From Anaerolineales bacterium (GTDB lineage Bacteria > Chloroflexota > Anaerolineae > Anaerolineales > E44-bin32), in contig JAUWFP010000087.1 in the NCBI GenBank assembly GCA_030606845.1, forward strand, positions 1 to 8,053: DNA of 8,053 bases, written 5' to 3'. The position numbers and the translations under genes were made by a program. The stretch's first letter is position 1. The number at the start of each line of letters is the position of its first letter. The notes beneath the pieces are model-generated. The model worked only from the letters and a program-made list of their open reading frames with translations. It was not told the DNA's origin and made no database searches. Below, piece after piece: positions 1-6,372 of the stretch.

Positions 1-1107
1 AGTGACGGCGAAGGCGTGCCCTCCTGATCCGTCGCATAATGTGCGGAAGTACAACTCATTCGTTTGGTCAGGGAAGGCCACAGCCCTGAGAGACTCGAGG
101 CCGGGGTTTGCAATAGGGCCGACTGGAAGGCCAGCATAGCGATATGTGTTGTAAGGTGAATCAATCTCCAGGTCATCGTAGGTCAGCGCCAGTTTCCACC
201 AACTGCCATCCGCTTGAACGCCGAGTGCGAATTGAACGGTTGGATCGGCTTCGAGGAGCATGCCAAGTTTGAGACGATTGTGAAACACTGCGGCAATGCG
301 AGTTCGTTCCTCGGGCAGGACGGCCTCGCGTTCAACTATTGAAGCAAGCGTCACGCCTTCGAATATAGTCAGACCCTGATTGGCAAATCCCTGGCGGATT
401 TCCTGGTCGAGGCGTTTCTCGAAATTTGTGAGCATCGAGAAAACGAAATCTTGAGCACTTGACTCTGGATCGATTAAGTATGTGTCTGGGAAGAGGAAGC
501 CCTCCAAAGTAGATGGAGCGGGCATCTCAAAACTATGGGTAAAAAAAGGGGGAGGAGTCGAAGTCTCTTCAAGGAATTCGCTCTCACTAAATCCAGAATT
601 GAGATCCGATAACAATTGTGCGATTTTCTCACGCCTCCATCCTTCAGGGATAGTGATTGTATTCTGGATGGGTTGTGACGACTGAAGCGCCTCTGCGATC
701 TCACGAATTGTCATCTCACCGCGCAGGTTGTAAAGGCCGGCATCAATTCCGCGATCTAAACCGCGATAGCGCAGATAAAAACGAAGAATATTGGGTTGGT
801 TCAGGATACCAGCCTGGCTCAGGCGTTGAATGACGGCGCTTGCTGTTTCGCCTTCAAGCACAGTGAGGTCGATCGTTGTTCCATTCGGTCCGGCTGGCGC
901 ATCGAGAGCATCTTGGTTTAAAAGAAGATACAGCCCTAGAGCCGTCTCCTGGAGCTGGGTGAGCGAGGGGTCGGGCTCGCCAACGCTCTCCGGAACCATT
1001 GGAAGTCCGAAGACTGCTGCGCCGACAGCCCAAACGCCTACACAGATGACAACACCAAAAATAAGTAAAAAGAAAATCAGCAAACAGGACTTAATCAATT
1101 TGGGCAT
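1..1107 (-). CDS. mltG: Endolytic murein transglycosylase MltG (YceG family), C-terminus cut by window edge
   Basis: MltG is a membrane-anchored lytic transglycosylase that cleaves nascent peptidoglycan strands and is thought to set their length. The ATG start at 1107 gives 369 uninterrupted codons to the window edge. Residues 1-9 are a short basic start (MPKLIK), followed by one hydrophobic segment at about 8-36, which fits a single-pass anchor with the enzyme outside. Residues 78-103 resemble the LysM-like subdomain of the family, and TIPEGW (152-157) is typical. The catalytic signature ASIVERE is at 255-261; Glu259 is the likely equivalent of E. coli Glu218. PYNTY (318-322), GLPVGPIANPG (326-336), LYF (352-354) and GGHAFAVT (362-369) are the family's C-terminal landmarks. 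Probably only about 10-30 residues are missing. The gene overlaps the end of ruvX by 17 nt, so translation is probably coupled. The identification is secure from these motifs, although no search was run. Confidence 0.95.
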   Translation of the reverse strand, partial: MPKLIKSCLLIFFLLIFGVVICVGVWAVGAAVFGLPMVPESVGEPDPSLTQLQETALGLYLLLNQDALDAPAGPNGTTIDLTVLEGETASAVIQRLSQAGILNQPNILRFYLRYRGLDRGIDAGLYNLRGEMTIREIAEALQSSQPIQNTITIPEGWRREKIAQLLSDLNSGFSESEFLEETSTPPPFFTHSFEMPAPSTLEGFLFPDTYLIDPESSAQDFVFSMLTNFEKRLDQEIRQGFANQGLTIFEGVTLASIVEREAVLPEERTRIAAVFHNRLKLGMLLEADPTVQFALGVQADGSWWKLALTYDDLEIDSPYNTYRYAGLPVGPIANPGLESLRAVAFPDQTNELYFRTLCDGSGGHAFAVT

Positions 1108-1483
1108 TGAGATATTCCTGCAGAATCACGGCCGCGGCGCGAGCGTCAAGAAGTTGATCCGCCTTGTGAATTTGGAGGGCAGCCTGGGTTGAACCGCTCT
1201 CATCCCAGGTCAGGATGGGGATGGTTGTGGTTTCGCAAAGGACTTCAACGAGGCGCAGCGCTTTCCTGGCCTGAGGTCCTGGGTTTCCTTCTGAATCATA
1301 AGGAATGCCAACCAATATCATAACTGCCTCATGTTTTTCTGCCGCAAGGATGATCTCGCGCACATCGGCAGCGCGTGATGTGTGCTCAAGCACCGACAGT
1401 GGACGAGCAATCAGCCTTGTTGGATCGCTAATGGCCAGACCATGGCGTTTGTCACCGGGGTCAACAGCGAGGATCCTGCTCAC
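1091..1483 (-). CDS. ruvX: RuvX/YqgF family RNase H-fold nuclease (putative Holliday junction resolvase / pre-16S rRNA nuclease)
   Basis: This 130-residue protein has the usual length for the small cytoplasmic RuvX/YqgF family. The family is annotated as a putative Holliday junction resolvase and has been implicated in 16S rRNA 5' end maturation. It has an RNase H-like fold. Visible motifs are ILAVDPGDKRHGLAISDP (residues 4-21) with the first metal-binding Asp8, the LVGIPYDSEGNPG strand-turn (57-69), WDESGSTQAA (93-102) with Asp94 and Glu95, and the C-terminal DARAAAVILQEYL (113-125) with the third acid Asp113. The common DERLTT form of the second motif is altered here to DESGST. All three acidic positions are kept, so it should be active. 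The start codon is GTG at 1483, sharing a GTGA overlap with the stop of the upstream gene and preceded by a strong Shine-Dalgarno. RuvX adjacent to alaS and mltG matches the Firmicutes gene order. Confidence 0.94.
   Translation of the reverse strand: MSRILAVDPGDKRHGLAISDPTRLIARPLSVLEHTSRAADVREIILAAEKHEAVMILVGIPYDSEGNPGPQARKALRLVEVLCETTTIPILTWDESGSTQAALQIHKADQLLDARAAAVILQEYLNAQID
1116..1119 (-). promoter_or_regulatory. Shine-Dalgarno for mltG
   Basis: AGGA on the minus strand lies 8 nt before the mltG ATG (1107), inside the 3' end of ruvX. It supports that ATG as the start even though it overlaps ruvX. Confidence 0.6.
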
Positions 1484-2994
1484 GTGCTAGCCTCCCAGGG
1501 ATAGCGAACTTGAATTTGCATATCGAGGAAAGGAAAACGGCGAAGCCATGATGGGCTGATGTCCATGCTTAAGACTTCCGCAAATGTAAGATTTCCATTC
1601 AAGTCTTCAAGGGCATCCGATACTTTCTTTCCCCTGACGATTTGTCGGATTACTAAGGGGTCAACAACTGTATAAGTTCGGGCGGATATCGTTACATCAA
1701 TGTTGGCTTCCTCACCAGTATCATCGTACTCAATATCAGCGATTTCGAGAAGCTTCAGTGTATCCGGCTGGATGTTCTCACCCTCGGAGAGATTATCGAC
1801 CAGAAATTGGTTCACAGCAGCGTGGAGCTGAGCCGGGGAATAAACCAACCCCTCGAACTCCAATATCAAGATTAATTCAAGCGAATCGGCTGCATCTCCG
1901 GTTTCGTTGCTAAATCGCTCCTCAATGGTTTCGACAACTCGAATGCTGCCTGGAATGAGGTTCTCATCCTCCTGCGCCAAGCTCAGCAAGGCTTGATGTG
2001 CCTCATCGAACAAGCTGTCCTCCAGTTCCGAGCGAACGCGAACCAAGTCTGTTGGCGAGACGGCACTTCGAACCTGGAGCGAGCCACCCGTGAATTGGTT
2101 TAGATTAGAAACGGAAGCGGATAATCCGAGAGGCCCATCGATTGCCTTGATCGCTTCCGCGGGTACATTACCCTCAGGCCCTGGCAAAGCGGCGGCCACT
2201 TCAACAATGACCTGTGATCCTTTCTCTGGATCAAGGCTTACGCGTGCTTGAGTTACGAAGTGTGGTGCAGCTGGATCGAACGTTCGAATTGTCGTACCTG
2301 CCGGAATTGCGAGACTCTGGTCTGTTAAGTTCGTGAATATGACCTCACCACGAGCAGGTTGATCTGGTTGAGCGGCTCTTCCAGTTGTGGGTAGGCGGAG
2401 TTGGCCTTCTAGCACCGATTGGACTTGTCGAGCAGGAAGTTGAGGTGTATTTATGACAGTTTCCGACGGGACCAAATCCAATTCAATGGAGTAGGTCTTG
2501 AGAATATCCGTTGTCTCAGGATCGATTGTGATCACCGCCTGAGGGATGAGCAGTATAGCTAGGACTACCATTGCCAGGAAACCAACCGAAAAAAAAGCGA
2601 TTCGGAAGGCGAGATTCATTAGAGGCGGATTTTTAGAAGCTTGCTTTGGCACCGTTTTTAGAGAAGAAGGATCTGCCGCGGGTCTGGGTTTGGTAATTTT
2701 ACGTGCACCTCGAACTCGCCAGGATTTCTCAGATTGGAGCTCGAGGGATTCGAAAGTTGGTATATGCAGAGCTTCGGCATGATGCAGCACATCAGGATCG
2801 AGCGTGACAAGTCCGATCTGGGTTCCAAGTTTACGCGCGTAGCGCTGGAGCATGACCAGGTCGAAGCGTATAGAGAGCACTCTTCCACGCCCTGGCCAGA
2901 CGATGATGACGCGCGGCGCCTGTGTCCAGTTTAATTTATCGCGGACGGAGTTGTAATCATCATGAGGTTCGAGATAGACAATTTGTGTTTTCAC
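1480..2994 (-). CDS. Membrane-anchored protein with gp47/baseplate J-like domain, function unknown
   Basis: A 504-residue protein with three visible parts. Residues 1-90 form a soluble alpha/beta domain beginning IVYLEPHDDYNSVRDKL and containing VIIVWPGRGRVL and IGLVTLDPDVL. Its shape recalls the N-terminal domain of CPR and Chloroflexota proteins annotated baseplate J/gp47 family. A basic, proline-rich linker (about 91-125) leads to one transmembrane helix (about 129-150). The rest (151-504) should be extracytoplasmic. Residues 214-305 match the baseplate J pattern: GEVIFTN, IPAGTTIRT, GPEGNV, then N-x5-TGG. The remainder is acidic and unassigned. It is not a phage structural gene in context, since no other tail genes are present. 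It is co-transcribed with alaS (24-nt gap) and ruvX (4-nt overlap). The GTG start lacks a clear Shine-Dalgarno; it is chosen because the conserved N-terminal strand begins at residue 4 and the alaS stop lies in frame just upstream. Role unknown; envelope or signalling is only a guess. Confidence 0.85.
   Translation of the reverse strand: MKTQIVYLEPHDDYNSVRDKLNWTQAPRVIIVWPGRGRVLSIRFDLVMLQRYARKLGTQIGLVTLDPDVLHHAEALHIPTFESLELQSEKSWRVRGARKITKPRPAADPSSLKTVPKQASKNPPLMNLAFRIAFFSVGFLAMVVLAILLIPQAVITIDPETTDILKTYSIELDLVPSETVINTPQLPARQVQSVLEGQLRLPTTGRAAQPDQPARGEVIFTNLTDQSLAIPAGTTIRTFDPAAPHFVTQARVSLDPEKGSQVIVEVAAALPGPEGNVPAEAIKAIDGPLGLSASVSNLNQFTGGSLQVRSAVSPTDLVRVRSELEDSLFDEAHQALLSLAQEDENLIPGSIRVVETIEERFSNETGDAADSLELILILEFEGLVYSPAQLHAAVNQFLVDNLSEGENIQPDTLKLLEIADIEYDDTGEEANIDVTISARTYTVVDPLVIRQIVRGKKVSDALEDLNGNLTFAEVLSMDISPSWLRRFPFLDMQIQVRYPWEAST
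1491..1496 (-). promoter_or_regulatory. Strong Shine-Dalgarno for ruvX
   Basis: GGGAGG lies 7 nt upstream of the ruvX GTG (1483), within the last codons of the gp47-like gene. It settles the choice of a non-ATG start that overlaps the upstream stop codon. Confidence 0.75.
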
Positions 2995-3018
2995 AATATT
3001 TGAAAGAGGGAGAGATGT

Positions 3019-5781
3019 TCAGCGAGAACTCAGGCGCTCTTGGAGCCAGGTTTTTACTGCCCCCAACGCCTCTTCCACTCGAGCAGGATCCTTGCCGCCG
3101 GCTTGCGCGAGCGACGGCTTACCGCCTCCTCCTCCACCGATAATTTTAGCGATGTATTTTACTAACTCGCCTGCATGGAAATCGCGCTCTACAAGATCTG
3201 GGCTAATTGCAGCGACGATTAAAGGTTTGTCATCGCTGACCGACGCGAGAACCACCACGCAATTGGGATGATTGGCACGGAAACGGTCCGCAAGATCGCG
3301 CAAGATCTCTGGATCTGCTTCTGGTATTTGACCTGTCAGAAGTGAGATTCCACTCACATCTTCCGGGGTGAGTTGATCTAATGCCGCGAAGGCAGACTGT
3401 TTCCGAACGCTGATGATTTTGCTGAATAAAAGGTCTCGTTCTTCAATTAATTGTTCGACTCGTTGTTCGACCGCATCGGGCGTTCCACCTAGTTCACCAG
3501 CCAGGCGCTGCAGGCTGGCACGCTGTGTGCGAATCATTCGCAACGCCTCCCGACCTGTGAAGGCTTCTATTCGCCGAATCCCGGCAGCAACGCTACCCTC
3601 GCTGATAATAAGAAAAGGTCCGATGATCCCTGTCTCGTTTACATGAGTGCCGGCACAGAGCTCAAACGAGATGCGATTATCCATGCCGATACTCACCGAG
3701 CGGACAGTATCGCCGTAGGTTTCACCGAAGAGCGCCATCGCACCCTCCTCGATGGCCTCGTCTTGGGGTTGGTGGATGATCGTGAGTGTATGATTTTCGA
3801 GGATTGCCTCGTTAACCCAATCTTCGACTTTTCCGATTTCCTCGGGCGTCATCGCTTGTGGGTGGGTGAAATCAAAACGGAGTCGATCGGGAGCGACGAG
3901 AGAACCGGCTTGCCGTACGTGTTCACCAAGGATTTTTCGAAGAGAGGCATGCAGTAAGTGCGTCGCAGTATGGTTGCGCATGATATCCAGACGCCGTTGT
4001 TTGTCGAGGTGAGCTTTCGCGGGAACTCCGAGTTTGAGCTTACCCGTGATGACTTCACCGAAGTGGATGATGAGACCATCAACTGGCTGCCGAGTATCTG
4101 TAATGCGCATCCCCCAGTTATCCCCATTTGTAGGTTGAAGGAAGCCTGTGTCAGATACCTGGCCTCCAGCTTCCACGTAGAAGGGGGTACTGGGCAAGAT
4201 AACGCCGACGACTTCACCTAGAGAGGCTGATTTGACCATTTGACCGCTTTTAATAATCGCAAGGACATCGCCCTCGGAGGAAAAGCTGGAATAGGGGTCG
4301 TATTTAACGCCGCTCTCACTAAGTTGTCCCTCTTCCTGAAGAAGAGCGAGAAGCTGCCGATAGAATTCGACGCCTTCATCAACCAAGTCACCGAGTGTGT
4401 CTTCTGCGCTTGAGGCGATGCGGTGGGTTTCCATCGCCTTCCTGAAACCTTCTTCCTCTACGTCAAGATTGCTCTCCCGGGCGATGTCACGCGTGATTTC
4501 GAAGGGGAGGCCATACGTCGCGTATAGATTGAAAGCTTGATCGCCGGAGATGAACTTTTTCTTTGAGTCAAGCGTTACTTGCACAATATCTGAAAGGTAA
4601 TTGATGCCGGTATCTATCGTGTGCTGGAAGCGGCGTTCTTCATCGGTCACGGTTTGAAGTATCGCCTTGCGGTTGCGGACTAATTCTGGATACGCGTCGC
4701 CATAGTGCTCGATGACCGTTTCGGCTACCTTTGAAAGGAATGGCTCATCTAGGCCGATCATCGAACCGAAGCGGCTTGCTCGACGGATGATCATCCGGCA
4801 AACGTAATTTCGTCCGATATTTCCAGGAACCACTCCGTCAGCGATGAGAAATGTTGCCGCGCGCGAATGGTCGGCGATGACGCGGTAGGGAGTGAAGTGG
4901 GTCTCACGATCAGCTTTAGTGTGGCCAGCGAGTTTTTGGACCGTATCCATCAAGGGTGTGAATAAATCGGTTCGGTAGTTGGAGTCCACATCCTGGATCA
5001 CGGCGACGACCCGGTCGAAACCTAAGCCGGTATCCACATGTTTTGCAGGAAGTGGTTGTATATCGGTCGGGCTTGATCGGTTGTACTGGATAAAGACAAG
5101 ATTCCAGAGCTCGATGAAGCGTTGACAGTCGCCATTTACCTGGCAGACATGGTCTGGGTCGTCTGCCTTATCGCAGTATTTCTGCCCACGGTCCAAAAAG
5201 ATCTCGCTATCCGGTCCAACCGGGCCCGTATCCGCCATCTCCCAAAAATTCTCTTCACGACCGAAGAAGAGTAGGTGATCTGGGTTAAAACCTGGCTGTT
5301 GGCGCCAGAATTCGGCGGCTTCATCATCGCGCGGAATCTCGCCCAGTTCGTCCTCGAAGCAAGTTGCCCAGAGCTTATCGCCCGGGAGACCCCATTCAAC
5401 GGTCAGGAGTTCCCAAGCCCATTCGATCGCTTCCTTTTTGTAATAATCTCCAAAAGACCAATTTCCAAGCATTTCAAAGAATGTATGGTGGGTGTCATCC
5501 CGGCCAACATCGTCCAGATCATTGTGTTTTCCGGCAACACGCATGCATTTCTGGGAGTCGGCGACGCGGCTGTAAGGGCGCTTCCCTGTTCCCAGGAAGA
5601 CATCTTTAAACTGAACCATTCCCGAATTGGTGAAGAGGAGCGTTTGGTCGCCGCCGGGGACGAGTGACATCGAGGGCACAATCGTATGACCACGCGCCTC
5701 GAAGAAGTCGAGGAACGATTGCCGGATCTCTGCGCTGGTCATGCCGCTTGTTTTCCCCTTGTTGCCCTTCTTGCCTGCCAT
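3019..5781 (-). CDS. alaS: Alanine--tRNA ligase
   Basis: A 920-residue class II aminoacyl-tRNA synthetase that charges tRNA-Ala in the cytoplasm and hydrolyses mischarged Ser/Gly-tRNA-Ala. Catalytic-core landmarks are FFEARGHTIVPS (26-37), LLFTNSGMVQFKDVFLG (48-64), RVAGKHNDLDDVG (81-93), HHTFFEMLGNWSFGDYYKKEA (98-118) and HVDTGLGFDRV (248-258). The editing domain carries the metal-site pair HTATH (604-608) and CAGTH (709-713). The C-terminal DHHA1/C-Ala region holds GGGGGGKP (882-889) and AQAGG (892-896). All domains are present and the length is slightly above the usual 870-880. Two oddities are a Lys-rich 13-residue extension before the conventional MTSAEIRQSF start (an alternative ATG at 5742) and a Cys/His cluster C203-H211-C213-C219. 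The ATG at 5781 is preferred because GGAGG lies 4 nt upstream. First gene of the operon, directly behind a consensus promoter; the leader of about 16 nt leaves no room for a T-box. Confidence 0.98.
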   Translation of the reverse strand: MAGKKGNKGKTSGMTSAEIRQSFLDFFEARGHTIVPSMSLVPGGDQTLLFTNSGMVQFKDVFLGTGKRPYSRVADSQKCMRVAGKHNDLDDVGRDDTHHTFFEMLGNWSFGDYYKKEAIEWAWELLTVEWGLPGDKLWATCFEDELGEIPRDDEAAEFWRQQPGFNPDHLLFFGREENFWEMADTGPVGPDSEIFLDRGQKYCDKADDPDHVCQVNGDCQRFIELWNLVFIQYNRSSPTDIQPLPAKHVDTGLGFDRVVAVIQDVDSNYRTDLFTPLMDTVQKLAGHTKADRETHFTPYRVIADHSRAATFLIADGVVPGNIGRNYVCRMIIRRASRFGSMIGLDEPFLSKVAETVIEHYGDAYPELVRNRKAILQTVTDEERRFQHTIDTGINYLSDIVQVTLDSKKKFISGDQAFNLYATYGLPFEITRDIARESNLDVEEEGFRKAMETHRIASSAEDTLGDLVDEGVEFYRQLLALLQEEGQLSESGVKYDPYSSFSSEGDVLAIIKSGQMVKSASLGEVVGVILPSTPFYVEAGGQVSDTGFLQPTNGDNWGMRITDTRQPVDGLIIHFGEVITGKLKLGVPAKAHLDKQRRLDIMRNHTATHLLHASLRKILGEHVRQAGSLVAPDRLRFDFTHPQAMTPEEIGKVEDWVNEAILENHTLTIIHQPQDEAIEEGAMALFGETYGDTVRSVSIGMDNRISFELCAGTHVNETGIIGPFLIISEGSVAAGIRRIEAFTGREALRMIRTQRASLQRLAGELGGTPDAVEQRVEQLIEERDLLFSKIISVRKQSAFAALDQLTPEDVSGISLLTGQIPEADPEILRDLADRFRANHPNCVVVLASVSDDKPLIVAAISPDLVERDFHAGELVKYIAKIIGGGGGGKPSLAQAGGKDPARVEEALGAVKTWLQERLSSR

Positions 5782-5785
5782 TAAA

Positions 5786-5790
5786 CCTCC
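5786..5790 (-). promoter_or_regulatory. Shine-Dalgarno for alaS
   Basis: GGAGG on the minus strand is 4 nt before the ATG at 5781. It favours this start over the in-frame ATG at 5742, whose upstream AAGGGG is too far away (about 11 nt). Confidence 0.7.
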
Positions 5791-5803
5791 GCTTCAAAAA
5801 AGG

Positions 5804-5832
5804 ATTATACGCTACCTGATAATGCCCTTCAA
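5804..5832 (-). promoter_or_regulatory. Sigma70-type promoter of the alaS operon
   Basis: On the minus strand, TTGAAG (5827-5832) is followed after 17 nt by a perfect TATAAT (5804-5809). Predicted transcription start is near 5797, giving a leader of about 16 nt before alaS. It is the only strong promoter seen for the four-gene operon. Assignment is by consensus match only. Confidence 0.8.
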
Positions 5833-5903
5833 CCAAGGATTGAAAAGAACATCCAAGAACCTGACACAAATCATACCTGGATTCTAGGAAGGATGGATAT
5901 ATC

Positions 5904-5933
5904 TTGACCGAAGTCCGCGGCTTGCGTTATACT
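5904..5933 (+). promoter_or_regulatory. Sigma70-type promoter of tRNA-Asp
   Basis: TTGACC (5904-5909), an 18-nt spacer and TATACT (5928-5933) place the predicted transcription start near 5940, only a few bases before the mature tRNA 5' end at 5946. This is the expected arrangement for a highly expressed stable RNA gene. It is oriented divergently from the alaS promoter about 70 bp away. Confidence 0.8.
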
Positions 5934-5945
5934 TTTCTTTACTAC

Positions 5946-6019
5946 GGGGGTGTAGTGTAGCGGCTTAACACGCTGCCCTGTCAAGGCAGAGATCGCGGGT
6001 TCGAATCCCGTCATCCCCG
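5946..6019 (+). tRNA. tRNA-Asp (anticodon GTC)
   Basis: The 74-nt sequence folds as a complete cloverleaf. The acceptor is 5946-5952 paired with 6012-6018, including one G-U pair and one T-A pair. The D stem is GTGT/ACAC (5955-5958 with 5968-5971), and the anticodon stem is CTGCC/GGCAG (5973-5977 with 5985-5989). The anticodon GTC is at 5980-5982, the variable loop has 5 nt, and the T arm has loop TTCGAAT (6000-6006). The discriminator is G (6019), an identity element expected for tRNA-Asp. CCA is not encoded (CTA follows), so it must be added by a nucleotidyltransferase. It is a single-gene unit with its own promoter and terminator, and it reads GAC/GAT codons. Confidence 0.97.
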
Positions 6020-6021
6020 CT

Positions 6022-6053
6022 AGCCGCCTGGATTATTCCAGGCGGCTTTTATT
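6022..6053 (+). terminator. Intrinsic terminator after tRNA-Asp
   Basis: A perfect 10-bp stem, AGCCGCCTGG (6022-6031) with CCAGGCGGCT (6038-6047), has a 6-nt loop ATTATT and runs directly into TTTTATT. It is a GC-rich hairpin with a T-tract beginning 2 nt after the mature tRNA, so the tRNA unit is probably monocistronic. Confidence 0.92.
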
Positions 6054-6149
6054 ATGGGTATCCTCGCAATTGTGCGCGTAGATAACTTAATCACCTGTGA
6101 GCCTCCTGGCCTTCTCGATACGACATAGGCGAGGCCGATTCCTCCTCCG

Positions 6150-6315
6150 TGTCATTCCGAGGAACGGAGGGATCCGAAGTGATCGAAGTGACGAGAAATC
6201 CCTGGGACGAAACAAGGCAGCATGCATGCACATAAGGAAAGGAATCCCTTCTTATCCAGAGGTGGAGCTAGCAAGAGTGAGATCACAGGGATTTCTCGCT
6301 GCGCTCGAAATGACA
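6150..6315. repeat. Palindromic interspersed repeat of the TGTCATTCCGAG...GAAATCCC type
   Basis: The left arm starts TGTCATTCCGAG (6150-6161) and ends CGAGAAATCCCTG (6192-6204). The right arm (6286-6315) is the same element inverted; its reverse complement begins TGTCATTTCGAG and ends CGAGAAATCCCTG. The 12-nt and 13-nt blocks match between arms with a single mismatch. The left arm carries 30 nt between the blocks (6162-6191), against 5 nt in the right arm. Within that insert is a near-tandem duplication, GATCCGAAGT followed by GATCGAAGT. About 81 bp separate the arms. From memory, this resembles a short palindromic repeat scattered through many environmental bacterial genomes. No transposase or coding capacity is visible, so it would be a non-autonomous or REP-like element. 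Function unknown. Confidence 0.75.
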
Positions 6316-6338
6316 ATAATTGACGCAGAATTCTTCAA

Positions 6339-6360
6339 GTCATTGTCGTAGCGAGGAAAC
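6339..6360 (+). repeat. Degenerate third half-copy of the palindromic repeat
   Basis: GTCATT followed by GTCG and then TAGCGAGGAAAC parallels the outer and inner blocks of the neighbouring repeat arms, with a short central deletion. Its AGCGAG (6350-6355) can pair with CTCGCT (6295-6300), and its ATTGTC (6342-6347) with GACAAT (6312-6317). The right arm therefore has two possible partners. The match is short, so this is tentative. Confidence 0.4.
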
Positions 6361-6372
6361 CACTGCTGGATT

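Larger units (their letters stand above)
6054..6372. other. Convergent intergenic region without a credible gene
   Basis: The 319 bp between the tRNA-Asp terminator and the end of the ABC exporter gene (read from the other strand) hold no open frame with family-like content. Positions 6054-6149 show nothing I recognise. Positions 6150-6360 hold the palindromic repeat and its degenerate partner described separately. No T-tract hairpin clearly serving the ABC gene is visible; the repeat could take that role. Confidence 0.7.

Noticed and set aside
541..552. A7-G5 homopolymer run inside mltG as a programmed slippage site
   Set aside because: The normal frame continues through it into well-conserved MltG motifs, and no useful alternative frame product is visible.
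830..1192. Plus-strand open frame of 120 codons opposite mltG and ruvX
   Set aside because: It is antisense to two genes with clear family motifs and has low-complexity composition; a shadow frame.
1480..2994. Prophage tail region suggested by the baseplate J-like domain
   Set aside because: There are no neighbouring tail, capsid or lysis genes. The protein has a membrane helix and is embedded in a housekeeping operon with overlapping genes.
5782..5803. T-box or amino-acid riboswitch in front of alaS
   Set aside because: The predicted leader is only about 16 nt and has no room for a structured RNA.
5845..5860. Two AAGAAC blocks at 10-bp spacing upstream of the alaS -35 as an operator
   Set aside because: Only 6-bp units with two copies and no dyad symmetry; this could easily be chance.
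5946..6030. tRNA 3' end as an integration (att) site for a mobile element
   Set aside because: No integrase gene, no second copy of the tRNA 3' end, and an intact terminator follows directly. Nothing supports an inserted element.
6097..6351. Open reading frame of 84 codons on the plus strand with a GTG start
   Set aside because: Most of it is the translation of the palindromic repeat arms, and it has no Shine-Dalgarno or recognisable domain. It looks like a spurious frame over repeat DNA.
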